Source: Dendronephthya gigantea (taxonomy: Eukaryota > Cnidaria > Anthozoa > Malacalcyonacea > Nephtheidae). Taken from it: 64,000 nucleotides of DNA. The DNA lies in assembly GCF_004324835.1 (NCBI RefSeq), contig NW_021163040.1, forward strand, positions 572,001-636,000, in the 5' to 3' direction. The notes beneath the pieces were generated by a model. That model was not told the origin of the DNA. It saw only the letters and a list, made by a program, of their open reading frames with translations, and ran no database searches. The position numbers and the translations under genes are program-made. This document shows positions 50,130-61,375 of the stretch, piece by piece (the stretch's first letter is position 1; the number at the start of each line of letters is the position of its first letter).

Positions 50130-50770
50130 CAGGGTGAGTAAAAAAAAACGCTTTGAAATTCAAATTAGCATACCTAATTTTAGTGTGCAGTGATAACCAA
50201 TTTGTGCAGTGATAAAAGTAAAGTGTGCAGTGATAAAATGAGAAATGTGCAGTGATGAATGGCATTTTCTCTACAGACCTCACTCTGCCGAGATGGATTC
50301 ATACTAATTGTCCCCCAAAATGCTGGAAATGAAGTCATAGGGACTCGAAAATACAGAAAATTTTCTGCACGAGGTCCTGCAGAACACATACAATCCCCCC
50401 CATCTTTAAATTACCAATTTCCAGTTAGGGCCATTTTTATCATGTCCCCCTCTCCACTATTACTATTGTGATATGTGCAGTGATAAAAAATTCTTAAAAT
50501 TAGCTATGCAAATTAGTCGCATAGCGGCTGTAATGTGGCAGAAGTTGCTTAAAATATTTCATAAGTATACGAAGCATATCATATTAATTAACCTAAGACA
50601 TAAAAGTTTGTTCCCATTGGGAGTTAAAATGCATTCTAAGCTCGGTAAATACAAAAGAACAGTATTATCAAATCGGTTTTGTTGATTGTACATGGGAATT
50701 GTCATATTCCAGCCATAAGTTCGCAGCTAATTTGAATTTCAAAGGTGTCAGTTTTTTTTGACTCACCCTG
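50130..50770. mobile_element. mariner-like MITE, 641 bp
   Basis: Inverted ends CAGGGTGAGTAAAAAAAAAC and CAGGGTGAGTCAAAAAAAAC, each followed inward by TTTGAAATTCAAATTAGC. TA flanks. The interior has a short tandem GTGCAGTGATAAA repeated at least five times (50186-50490). Confidence 0.8.
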
Positions 50771-50772
50771 TA

Positions 50773-50984
50773 CAGGGTGTCCCAAAAAAAAAAGCAACCA
50801 CTTAAATATGCAGAACATTAATACAGCTCTAAAGCGCAATAGTTAAGCACCTCTGGGAATTGAAAATGGCTCTTAATCCTTCATTTACAATGCTAAAAGT
50901 CATTTTAGCTGAACTATGGTGCAAACCCGAACAATATTAATATTCTTGCATATTTAAGTGGTTGCGTTTTTTTGGGACACCCTG
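50773..50984. mobile_element. mariner-like MITE, 212 bp
   Basis: Inverted ends CAGGGTGTCCCAAAAAAA then GCAACCACTTAAATATGCA over about 40 bp. It shares the single TA at 50771-50772 with the preceding element, so the two sit head to tail with no host DNA between. Confidence 0.85.
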
Positions 50985-51535
50985 TATATCTATAAATGCA
51001 TGTGTCTTCTTTTTTGTTTTCGTTTTATATTTTTGTCCTAATTTCCTTTAGTGAGGTTTTAAACATTAAATTTCTCGTGGCAAAAGTTATTTTTTTCTTC
51101 AATTGCAGATCGTTAAATTCGTGAAACTCCTGACGATGAATATCACGAGCTTTAGCCGATGACCATTACCGGCAGGCACATGGCTCTTAATATGTAGACA
51201 TTTAATGACATTGAAATGAATAATTAGCGAAGCTTCACATTGCAGACTGCATGCGTAATTATATGGAGCACTCGCTGATTCCGATGAGTCGGTGACCATT
51301 TCGGCATGTATCGACTTAGTATTAACGTGAAAAAGATGAATGAAGATTCTAAAGACTAAAGTCTTTCAAGGTTCTGTAGTCAGTGACGTCGACGTTTCAC
51401 ATTGCATGCGAGCGTCAGTTGAGAGTCATTTGACATGAAATAAATGCAAATCAATGCATGGTTCTGGCGAAGGACGACAGGTAATGGACCACTCCTCTTT
51501 AAACTAAATATATAACTAGCTTTAAGGCGGATTTC

Positions 51536-51692
51536 CACTTACAGCGAAATCGTTCGCTAGCGAAATATTTGCGTATTTTCTTTTGAATTTTAACAGCATA
51601 AATAAATTAGTGCGACTTGACCGTTCTCAATTCAAAAGAAAATATGCAAATATTTCGCTAGCGAACGATTTCGCTGTAAGTGGAAATCCGCC
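51536..51692. mobile_element. TTAA MITE, 157 bp, long perfect arms
   Basis: Arms of about 64 bp begin GGCGGATTTCCACTTACAGC and differ at one base. TTAA is duplicated exactly at 51532-51535 and 51693-51696. It looks young. Confidence 0.9.
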
Positions 51693-51846
51693 TTAACAGT
51701 TGCATAATTCGTCTGACATAGTTCGTCATAACTCTGATGTCATGATTCGTTGTAATTCGTTATCATGTTATCATAATTATGCAAATTACGGCGAATTATC
51801 ATGACGAATTATGTCATATGAAAACTTGCCTTAAGCATAGTTTATG

Positions 51847-52033
51847 TAGTGGGGTAGTCAGAATAAAATTATTATATATATATATATATATATATATTAT
51901 TATATATATTATACATTTTAATTTTAAATATTGGTTATCCATTTGGAAAGAAGTATTTTTAAATAAAAATCAACCAACGCGATTGCGATTTTAAGATGTA
52001 GGTTTATTCTGACTACCCCTAGATCCACCACTG
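51847..52033. mobile_element. MITE family B copy with AT repeat inside
   Basis: Inverted motifs GGGGTAGTCAGAATAAA at both sides, with CAGTGGTGGATCTAGG at the right end. An AT microsatellite sits in the middle. Related to 13202-13371. Confidence 0.6.
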
Positions 52034-52046
52034 CATGTGACTGTTT

Positions 52047-52102
52047 ATGCGTCCCCCTTTGGTCGCGTCGAATGCAATTCGGACAATAGATCGATGATGA
52101 GA
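52047..52102. mobile_element. MITE family A, single arm
   Basis: TTTGGTCGCGTCGAATGCAA and then GGACAATAGATCGATGATGAGA matches one arm of the hairpin family at 6500-6661. The second arm is missing. Confidence 0.65.
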
Positions 52103-52419
52103 TTTAGCTTTCACAAACTTTCACAACAACACACGGTGTAGTGAGAAACTATAGTTATTTTAACATATCTGCATTCAACGCTGAAGGTTTTGTGGTCTAA
52201 CAAACCAAACAAAATTCGTCGATTTGAGATTTAAGGATAGCATGATCCTTTTAGGAAAACATTTAAAATTTGACTGATAAGAAAACGAGAAACTCGAAGG
52301 ACTTATAAGTAAAATTAAAATTTACGCCTGTGTAGATTTATGCCTAACACACAATGAATTACTGATCAATGAGAAAGTTGTTTCCGTTCATTAAAGGAAA
52401 GATTATTTAAGCTAAGAAA

Positions 52420-52770
52420 CTGAAAGTCAAGCTCGTATTCGAGAGAGGAAACACCGCGACATAGAAACGTTATGGGAGAATTAAGATCTGCTCAATGAGT
52501 TTAAGTGTGAGTGATGAATCAGCTTTTCAAGTTTCTGCATTAGAAAAGTATCAAATTACACCAACAAATAGTGTAGTTGAGATAAGCAATGATTACGAAA
52601 GTAACGAACTTGATAATGTAGAGAAAGATATAGATAATGCCAAAGGAAGCAGTGGCAGAGAAAGTGGCAGAGAGATAAAATGAAATTGGAAAGTGAACTA
52701 GAACGGGAGAGGGATAGAATTACAGAAAGCTACAAGCTGAGACCACTATAATAGGCGTACGGGCTAATTT
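52420..52770 (+). pseudogene. possible coding remnant, charged and Ser-rich
   Basis: Three overlapping frames have protein-like composition: ETESQARIRERKHRDIETLW (about 52420-52480), a 62-codon ORF at 52495-52683 starting MSLSVSDESAFQVS, and MKLESELERERDRITESYK (about 52680-52752). The shifts between frames suggest a decayed coiled-coil-type gene piece. No family is recognised, and a chance origin is possible. Confidence 0.3.
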
Positions 52771-55700
52771 CCTTTTTTTTTGGGGGGGGGGCTGCGCTGA
52801 ATTTGCTCGACGTCATAGATTTCGTAACGTCATCATAAAATTATATAATCTGAGAAGACTACAAATGAAAGGCTTTCCTTTGAAGATTGACAGACGTGAA
52901 GTCGTGTTTTAAGCTAAATATATAGAAAATATTATATGGTATACGAGTGAGCCGCAATATTCTCTTCAACACGGGAATTTTTGTAGAGGATACAGCAAAA
53001 TATGATACGGTGGAAAGATTGATTTTAAAGAACTATTATTTGGTACATGAAAGTTTACTGAATTCACTCAAGAAACTAAACGTATAGACGACTCATATAT
53101 AGCCAACTCATATTAACTCCATCTGAGGTCCTTTTTGAAAAAGTTTCCTCGATGACAATGAATTAATATAATTACTAATTTTGGTCGTTGGTGTGCATAA
53201 AAAATGGGCATTTGAGAAGCTAGGCTTTTGTTTGCATATCTCCAGATATTAAGAGAGTTTTTTCATCATAATCATCACGAGCTCTAATTATATTTACTCT
53301 ACAAATTTTACAGTTTGCTCCCGGAAGGGATTGTTTTGTTATTCGAATGCAATTTTTCCATTGTCGTACACAAAATGTGCTGAACTTCATAAAATACTAG
53401 AGTTTTAATTTGATTGATAATGTCGCAGGGAGGTAGCTAAACCTTAAAGAGGGGGGGGGGTTGGAGAATGAACCCTGGAACGTCTAAAACCCTGGAACGT
53501 CTAACTGAATCAATTCTTCATCACACACTTATATTCTTCAATATTTTTTACTGTCGAAGACTTGAAGGTATATTTCAACGTTTAGAAACAAAATACTGAT
53601 TTCAACAAAACAACAATGTAGGACCTTACGACATTGAAATTTGAAACGTGCATCGAATTCAAATTTACTAATCAGGAGCTATATCCTGAGAGAACTCCAG
53701 AGAATATTGCCCAATTGCATTACAAAACATTAAATGACAGTTTGATTTTTTCAGGTAATGTTGCAATAAGTATTGTTGATTTATGAAATTATACCATTTA
53801 TCTCATTAATTCATTCGTTTTTATCTCATTAATTTGGATAATATTAATAATTGTCTTTTTCCATCATCAGGGCCGTTCCGGGGGGGGGGAGGCTTACTGG
53901 AAGTGGTGGATTTAGGGTTGGGTACTGAAATAGTCACATCACCTCATATTTCGATATATATTTCGATACATCTATTATAGCTACATAATCATATAGTGCT
54001 GAACCATGCCGATCTTAACGATGGTTTACCATAGCTAGCTTACTTACAGCACGTTGTTTTCCTATGAAAACTTGGTTTCCGAAAATTTTGCTTTCATTCG
54101 GAAATTTTTAGTATACATTGCACCCCCCTTCCCAATATCTCGATGGATTATCAATCTATGAACACTTTGCTGAGTCCCCCTTAAGCTTGCAGAGGGCCCA
54201 TAAATGATATATTGTAAGACGGCATCGCCCATATTTTTCTAAATATATTATCATTCCACATATTTGCAAAAAAGCTGTGGGTACGCGGGTACCACCCGTG
54301 AGGAAGGTTTGCTTTAAATGAGGTTTGTGTGGAAGGTTCAAAGTTGAACACTCTAATTGATCACATGCATGTACCAAAAAACAAATATCTCCTTATTCTG
54401 GTCGCCATTTGACTCAGTGACGTAACGTCATCTTGAGGAAGGTTTTCAAAACTTGAAATCCTACCGGGGGAAGGTTAAACTCTTTGCAACTCTGTCATTT
54501 TATTACCTGATATTTATAATATGCGTACGCATTTCTGATGTTGCTCCAACGTCGCTCCTACAGTTCATTCAGCGCATGATTCAGCTCTCGCCTAATCATT
54601 CTTAACTTAATTTTCTAGAATTAACCAAATCCTACTCTCAAAATGATCCTAACAAGATTAATAAAAGATAATGAGAATACCAATTTGATTGAAAATCAGA
54701 AAAAAACCGGAGGAACCTATCGTTCGGCGTGACGTGTATAAAACCCATTGCTTTTAGCATAAACGTCAGGCGTCTGTCACGTGCATTACCAATTGTGCAA
54801 CACACATTGTGAAAACTGTTCGTGTCAGCAGGTCGGTTCTCATTCTTTGTTTGACCTTGGCGGTGAATCATTCGAATATTACGTAGCGGGTAAGTCGAAA
54901 TGTTTTTATATCACTTGCGTTTTACAGCATTTGGGTAAAGCAGCGCGGGTGCTGGTGCCGTTGTGCAAGGTTCTACCGAAATTCGTGTTTACTTCGCAAG
55001 CTCACGTTTCATGACTTTCAATTTGAGATGTCCTATCAAGTTGCATGTTGCTTGTCCTACAGTATCACGGGATGAAACGAAATCAGAATAAATAGAAGTA
55101 ACATTGAACGAAGAAAAGCTCGCTCTTCCTATTTCTTACCAACTTGGTTTGAACGAGATCTTTAGGTCCGCGCTAGGTTTGTGAGGTATCTTTTGAAATA
55201 ACACTGAGATTCATTGAAAAGCGGGCAAAATTCACGTCTCCTCGTTTAGTTCATCGTCTTTCAAATTTGGTTTTGCGAATAAGTGGCAGGATATCGACAG
55301 TATAACATATTACTTTCGCGATGAAACTATTTCCAAAATAGAAATGCAAGATAGCACTTTCGCAATATAACCATGCATATATTTATCTTATATGACCTGG
55401 TAAAAGCGGGGCGGATTACTATATATACATGTCTTAACAGGTTTTGTATTTGCGCGATATTTAATTGAGCTTCCTGCATGCTTGTTTGTTTCACTTTGTT
55501 CATCGACTCCTTGCTTGTAGGCTATATGCTGACCCAAGCGAATATTAAATTTCTGAGGCAGGTTTGCCTGCGACTTTTGCGGAATTCACATTTCGTGTGA
55601 TAATCAATTAATAATCATTGATGTTTGAGATTAGGCCAGCATCAGGCGAAAAGTAAACTTATATAAACTTATATAGATACAATGTTTCTTAAGATGGTGG

Positions 55701-55833
55701 GAATACAGGATTTATCTTTAAATGACGTCAATATATTATTGAATGTTAAATAAAATCTTGACCTTGTAAAATGAAACCATGAGGAATATAATGGATTAAC
55801 CGAACGCGCAATAAAAAATTTGTCATATTTATT

Positions 55834-55848
55834 ATATATATATTAATA

Positions 55849-55880
<32 letters not shown>

Positions 55881-55927
55881 CTCTATACATATCTTATATA
55901 TATATATATATATCTCTATCATATATA
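55834..55927. repeat. compound AT-rich microsatellite
   Basis: Several (TA)n blocks broken by CTCTA and CATATC. Confidence 0.85.
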
Positions 55928-56386
55928 TACAAATCTTTCTCCAAATTTCCAAAATAGTCACTGCTTACCTGCGGTTCTCTTCAAGTGACGTAGGACACTG
56001 GCTACTCTAAGTGTTGTTGAAGTAAAAAAATTAATTTGTTGTTGACACAATACATCGATGACTCGATGTTTCTAGGCCAAAATGAGCGCCAAGTTTGCGT
56101 ATAAGCCAGATAACTGTGATATCGGACTACGCATGTATTCATGCAGGATATTATTATCCTAGCTTATTGCTATTTTTATTATTATTCTTACCCATGCAGC
56201 TGCGGTTCATTTCAAGTGTAGTGGATGGCGTTAGATGCTATTGAAGTAAAAAGTTAAATCGTTGTCGACATAATATATCAATTTCAGAGTTTCTAAGCCA
56301 AAACCAAGCGTCAAGTGAACGCGTAATCCAGTTATTTTTCTTTCCAATCATCTCCGTCAGAGCTGTCATTTATAAAATTAAATCTC

Positions 56387-56530
56387 TTAAGCCACGCTTA
56401 TACGTCGCATTTTGATCGCGTCGATCGAATTCGAACAATAGATGAGGTTATCATCTAGATGACTAGATCTCATCATTTACTGATTGAATTGCCCTCGACG
56501 CGACCAAAATCCAGCGTATAACCTTGGTCC
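56387..56530. mobile_element. MITE family A, full hairpin
   Basis: Left arm has CGCATTTTGATCGCGTCGA and right arm TCGACGCGACCAAAATCC, with outer TTAAGCCACGCTTATACG and its partner. Same family as 6500-6661. Confidence 0.75.
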
Positions 56531-57115
56531 ACTGTAAATTAACAGTCATATGACAATGAATATCTTGTGCAATATAGAAAATAAATGGATTCACAATAGA
56601 TTGTGATAATGTCAGGCTATATGCATGCATGCATGATTGGACGCAGGAAATCGAAATGCCTGAAAATGAAAGTGAATGCGGTAACGCATCTTCCTCGTTT
56701 CCAAGCTTTTTCCCTTCGGGAAATGTTTAAACCGATGCAGCATTTACGATTTATTAATTGTATATATTTGTTTCATCACCGTGCGTATACTCTTATTCAT
56801 TAAAATCAGTATAGATTGTACAGGTAGCTATAGGATTGACTATTATTAACATCATGATTTTCCATCTCATCGTTTGAATCCCAGCAATAATGCCACATAT
56901 ATTATACAGTACATATAGCTATATCATTTGAACAGATTAATTGAATAATATTTAATTCCAAAGTTTACTTTTAAGCGGACGCGGAACAGAGGCAATAGGG
57001 GGCAATTTGTCAAAAAAGTTGGTGATTTTCCAAACGTTGATATATATAACCTTGGCATGAGCATGCGTTATCATGTATATTTCAACCTTTTTAAAGAGAA
57101 GAATATTTTTTAGCA

Positions 57116-60042
57116 ATGAAAATGTATTTTCTCCTGGTTTCGATTTTGGTGTTACACCAAGCAGTGGCAATAGAAGTTGAGACAAATAAACTGATGGAAG
57201 CAATGAGTGAGATTACTCCAACAACTGTTAACGAAAAGGTTAGTATAGCTACATTTGAAATAGCCTACTATTTATATTTGGCCTGGGTTAGCTGTGTCGG
57301 GGAGTGAGAAAAAAAAATTGCGCGACCCAGCTAACCCAGGCCAAATATAAATGCCTAATATAAATGCATAAGAGATGCCTGCGGAGGAGGCTACATTTGA
57401 AATAAGCATTTAAATGGAAAGGCGTATTTTGGGCAGGTTTCGGTTTAATACTGAAACAAAACTTTAAAAATAGTAGGATTATTTTTATATTCTAAAACAA
57501 ACAAGATCTTCAATACGGCAGAACTCAGAAGGAAAGCGCGTCTCTCCGCCCGATTTTCCCGATTTCCCCCCTTTAGCGTTAAGAAAATAAAGTCCTGACA
57601 TTCAGGTTAGATCGTCATTTAATTTGAAATTAACTTGATTGACATGGGTGTATAAGTACTGATGCAATGAAAGAATTGATCCCAAAACAAGAGAAATTAG
57701 AACATTTTTTTATGTAACTTATTTCAATACCTCAAAACATTTCACGCTTGCGTGGTTAAATCTCGCGTGCATGCCAGAAGCTGAATGTTACCCAGATGAT
57801 ATACATTGTTGCCTCCCAATGGCTACAATTGTGAAGGATCATCTTGTAGGAGAGGATCTGGCATTACTCAAAAATTTAAAAAATCACCTGCAATTCAGGT
57901 AGAGTTTTTCCGATTTCACGAGTTTCAGGCACAACAAAGAACGCTTTCCTTTAAGCGGGCAGATGTGAATGACGATATATGTCAATGCAGATTTCTGGAA
58001 TCGCTCTAAAAACAAGCAATCAGTCTGTTCTGAAATATAAATGGTCTGGTCTGACCGTTTTTTCTGCATAAAGGAAAGCGACCAATGACAATGTAAACTC
58101 GACACGGCAATAAGCACATTGCCAGAAATGTTGCTCATTAATTAAATATTTGAATGCAAATTACTTTAGTTTTTTTGCATGCAATGCAAATTTTGAATGC
58201 AAATCACAATTATTCAGAATGTTTTTAGAATAGAAATTTATCTCTTATAGCTTTTATTCATAAGAATAGTTTTTTTATTCATAAGAATAGAGATAGGGAT
58301 GAACATGCATTTTTATGTCGAAAATTCGCTGCTGTTTGAACTAGTACGTATATAGGTTGCATTAAAGACAACCGTTGGTAACCATTCTAATTCTTGTACT
58401 GTTCTCACTTAATTTGTATAATAAGAAAGGACAAGAAGACACTTCATAATTTATTTTTGCATTTCCAAGTGATAAGAAGTGCATGCCACTATTGGCTAAC
58501 TGCTGACCTACGCTAAGTGATAATTACGGCAAGCCACTCTTGGCTTTGTCCCTGCTCGAGAAGAAATTAGTGGAAGAAGACTAACAAAAAGACTCAAATG
58601 TCGGCACGACACCTTTACAAACGAACGATGCTCTTGGATTCTGAGCCTACAAGCGTGTCTGTCTGCTTATTCTTACCATCTCACAATACGAAAAAAGATA
58701 CAATAGATTTTTCGATGTTGCATGGGAACGTTTATTCTTTTGCAAACAAAATCCTGCATGATATGGTTTTTGCTATTAACAAGAAAAGATCACCAACAAT
58801 ATTTAAGCATGCCTTCGTGTTTTAAGTAAGAAACATGGAATTGCAATTTGTGATGAAAGAGGCATTAATTTATCGATGAGTAGTAGTGTACTCTCGAGAA
58901 TACTCTTGTTTCATCCAATTAGTAGTTTATAACCACGATAGTAAAAGTATGTAACTGAGAAGAAGCCAACAGCGTACCACTCACAATCCAGATCGCAAAC
59001 AAATCTCAAAGCGGGTCTCACTGAAGCAACCAAATGAGGAAATGTCTTCAGAGAAGTCATCCCTGCTTGAATATGTCTTATTTGCTCCTACGTTAATTTG
59101 TAGCTGCCCCATTTACTGCAAAATCAGGAGGACCAATTTGTACGATCCCCTACTCGCCTATGCTAGGATTAAACCTTTGTCAATTTAAGTCTTTGACAAA
59201 CCACGTAAAATTTGTTTGCAGGAAATGTTTTTAAATGAGGTATAGAGCAAGATGCAACCCAGATGCAAATTTGCAGGATGATTTGAACGGTTTTTAGCCA
59301 ATTTCTAAATGATGGATTTGGAAGGTTTTTAGGCCAATTTCTATTAAGCAAGTTCTTAGCCAATTTCCGTGAAATTTGGTAATTTAAGAAATTTTCTTGT
59401 AGCCCACACTGCTATGTCGTCAGTGAAATATCACGCGTATATGCGCGTACATCATCTTCTTAGATATTATCTTGGCGTAGCTTGAGAAAACATTTGCAGC
59501 GTCTAATAGAAGAGGTCGCACTTTTTTTCAAACTCTTAGATTTGCAAGCCGCAAGATAATGTTTTCGGTTTACCGCGCATCCGATTAACAACATTTAGGG
59601 GGGGGGGAGGAGCATCGTCGATCCCCTGATAATCTGGGGAATCAGATTCCTTACTTGTCCAAATTAAACAAAAAAAGAGGGAGGTGAAAATTTTTTCTAA
59701 AATTATATAGTGAAAATCTGCAGCTTTACAATTTCAAAAGAGAGTGTAAGAGTCCCCAGAGTTTTTCTATAAAGAAATAAGATTTCGTTGCTAGTTCTTG
59801 TCTTCTTATAACATTTATAGGTGAACGTAGTTTGTCCTGGTGGCGAAGTCCAGTGCCCAAGTGGTAACACATGCTGTAAACTGGAAAGTGGCCAGTGGGG
59901 ATGTTGTCCTCTACCGAACGCCGTTTGTTGTCCAGATCATCTACATTGTTGTCCCAATGGCTACACCTGTTCAGGATCAGGAGGCTTCTGTAGTCGGGGA
60001 TCTCAAATTGTGAAGCAATTTAGAAAAAATGCCGCAATAAAG
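57116..60042 (+). CDS. granulin/progranulin-like precursor, 5' part
   Basis: Exon 1 (57116-57238) encodes a signal peptide ([20 protein letters not shown]) and a short pro-segment ending in phase 0. Exon 2 (59821-60042) encodes one full granulin module with the twelve-cysteine pattern: [40 protein letters not shown] and GGFCSR, followed by [10 protein letters not shown] and a GTTGGT donor in phase 0. That donor means the reading frame goes on, but I found no further exon before 64000, so the gene is incomplete here. Granulins are secreted growth factors that are also sorted to lysosomes, released from precursors with several modules. Intron 1 contains a dead half-granulin exon (57783-57898), showing the gene once had at least one more module. 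Confidence 0.88.
57270..57352. repeat. hairpin, 25-bp perfect arms
   Basis: ATTTATATTTGGCCTGGGTT and five more bases at 57270-57294 are exactly inverted at 57328-57352, with a 33-base loop. It starts 32 bp past the granulin exon 1 donor. A direct repeat GCTACATTTGAAATA flanks it (57248 and 57389). Confidence 0.8.
57545..57690 (+). repeat. direct repeat, copy 1
   Basis: About 140 bp beginning TCCGCCCGATTTTCCCGATT and ending GAATTGATCCCAAAAC recurs at 60598-60739 in the same orientation with few changes. One copy lies on each side of the intact granulin exon. Confidence 0.85.
57783..57898 (+). pseudogene. truncated dead granulin exon
   Basis: Matches the second half of the intact granulin exon: CYPDDIHCC for CCPDHLHCC, then a 2-base insertion, then [16 protein letters not shown] and KFKKSPAIQ followed by a GTAGAG donor-like site. 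The first half of the module is absent. Frameshift and truncation make it non-functional. Confidence 0.82.
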
Positions 60043-60597
60043 GTTGGTTAATTAAGCACCAGATGCAATCTTTTATTTGTAAAAAGCCGTATAATTCCGC
60101 TTTTAACATACAGCTACATATCGCATTGTAACGTATTATAACGCAACATTCGCGCCTTTACACGCTGTCCGGTCCACACATACAATCATCTTCACAATAT
60201 CATTATTGACGTACGTAAGTTTAATGAGTATTCAATTTAGCACAAACTAATGCTCGACAGCTAGTATTCGACAAAACAAAACGAAAAAGTATTTACACAT
60301 TTTGCGCGAAGCCTGGCGCGAGCAGGGACAGTTACACTCAGTTTTGCCCCTCGGATTTGTCCATGAAGACTATTTACATGTTCTCCACTTTGTGCGAGTG
60401 ACTGGTTGATCATCTCTCATCAACAAAATGTCTCCAACTGCAAGATGCTGTGAGTTATATTCTTAACTAGGTTACCCATGGGTAGAAATGCTGCCTGAAA
60501 GCCTAATTCAGTGCATATTCGGGTTTCCAATCTCGTTCCCACGGAAATTCTCTACGAAGGGTCCTGTACGAACGAAGGCTGTTTAGCTTAACCTAGT

Positions 60598-60739
60598 TCC
60601 GCCCGATTTTCCCGATTTCCCCCTTTTAGCGTTAAAAGAATAAAGTCCGTACATTCAGGTTAGATCGTCATTTAATTTGAAATTAACTTGATTGACATGG
60701 GTGTATAAGTACTGATGCAATGAAAGAATTGATCCCAAA
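60598..60739 (+). repeat. direct repeat, copy 2
   Basis: Near-identical to 57545-57690 (offset 3053 bp). Confidence 0.85.
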
Positions 60740-60994
60740 ACGATTGATGTCCAATACCCGCGATCGGTGTCCGATGGAGAAATCTATCATACATGTAATA
60801 CCGATCGATCCGATGAACAAACTTGCTTACCGTCGGAAAACGTTTGTACGATGCATGTATACACGTAAACAAATACAGCATAACGTCATTTATGACATCC
60901 AGACTATTACAACAGTCCAGCATGAAAAGCTGGACCAATATATTTTAAAGCACTTTTTTTTCTAAGTGTCCATTTTTCAAAGACAGGCGGGTAC

Positions 60995-61375
60995 GATCGG
61001 ATCGATCGATCGGATCCATCGAACAAATGTGCTTACGGTCGGACAAAAATTTTACCGATGGCAAAATGAGGTCATTTGAAAAGTGAACGGCGAAAAATAA
61101 AGAGTATGGGTAGAGAGATTGGCTATGCCTCAGTGGAAGCTAGTGGAAATGTCAGACAGTCCGATCGATCGATCGGATCCATCGGACAAATGTGCTTACG
61201 GTCGGACAAAAATTTTACCGATGGCAAAATGAGGTCATTTGAAGAGCAAACGGTTGGAAAATAAAGAGCCTGGAAAGGAGGCTATGCCTCTTTGAAAGTG
61301 GAAATGTCAGATTTATCGATCGGATCTATCGGACAAATGTGCTTACGGTCGGAGAAAAATTTTACTGATTGGGAG
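60995..61375 (+). repeat. short tandem array, ~150-160-bp unit
   Basis: Three units share GATCGATCGGATCCATCG, then ACAAATGTGCTTACGGTCGG and AAAATTTTACYGAT, at spacings of 161 and 149 bp. A diverged partial unit lies near 60805-60845. Not a coding array. Confidence 0.8.

Larger units (their letters stand above)
48708..57115. other. gene-poor, MITE-rich interval
   Basis: No convincing multi-exon gene was found. It contains three mariner-like MITEs (49247-50984), a TTAA MITE (51536-51692), hAT-like and family A remnants (51847-52102), a possible pseudogene fragment (52420-52770), poly-G runs near 52784, 53452 and 53881, AT-rich microsatellites (51874-51910, 55834-55927) and a family A hairpin (56387-56530). 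Confidence 0.55.

Noticed and set aside
54781-54891. Short ORF with CENCSCQQVGSHSLFDLGG and a GTAAGT donor
   Set aside because: No matching acceptor-phase partner exon found; too little to call a gene.
60995-61375. CRISPR-like repeat spacing
   Set aside because: Units are ~155 bp and similar throughout, in an animal genome; it is a tandem array.
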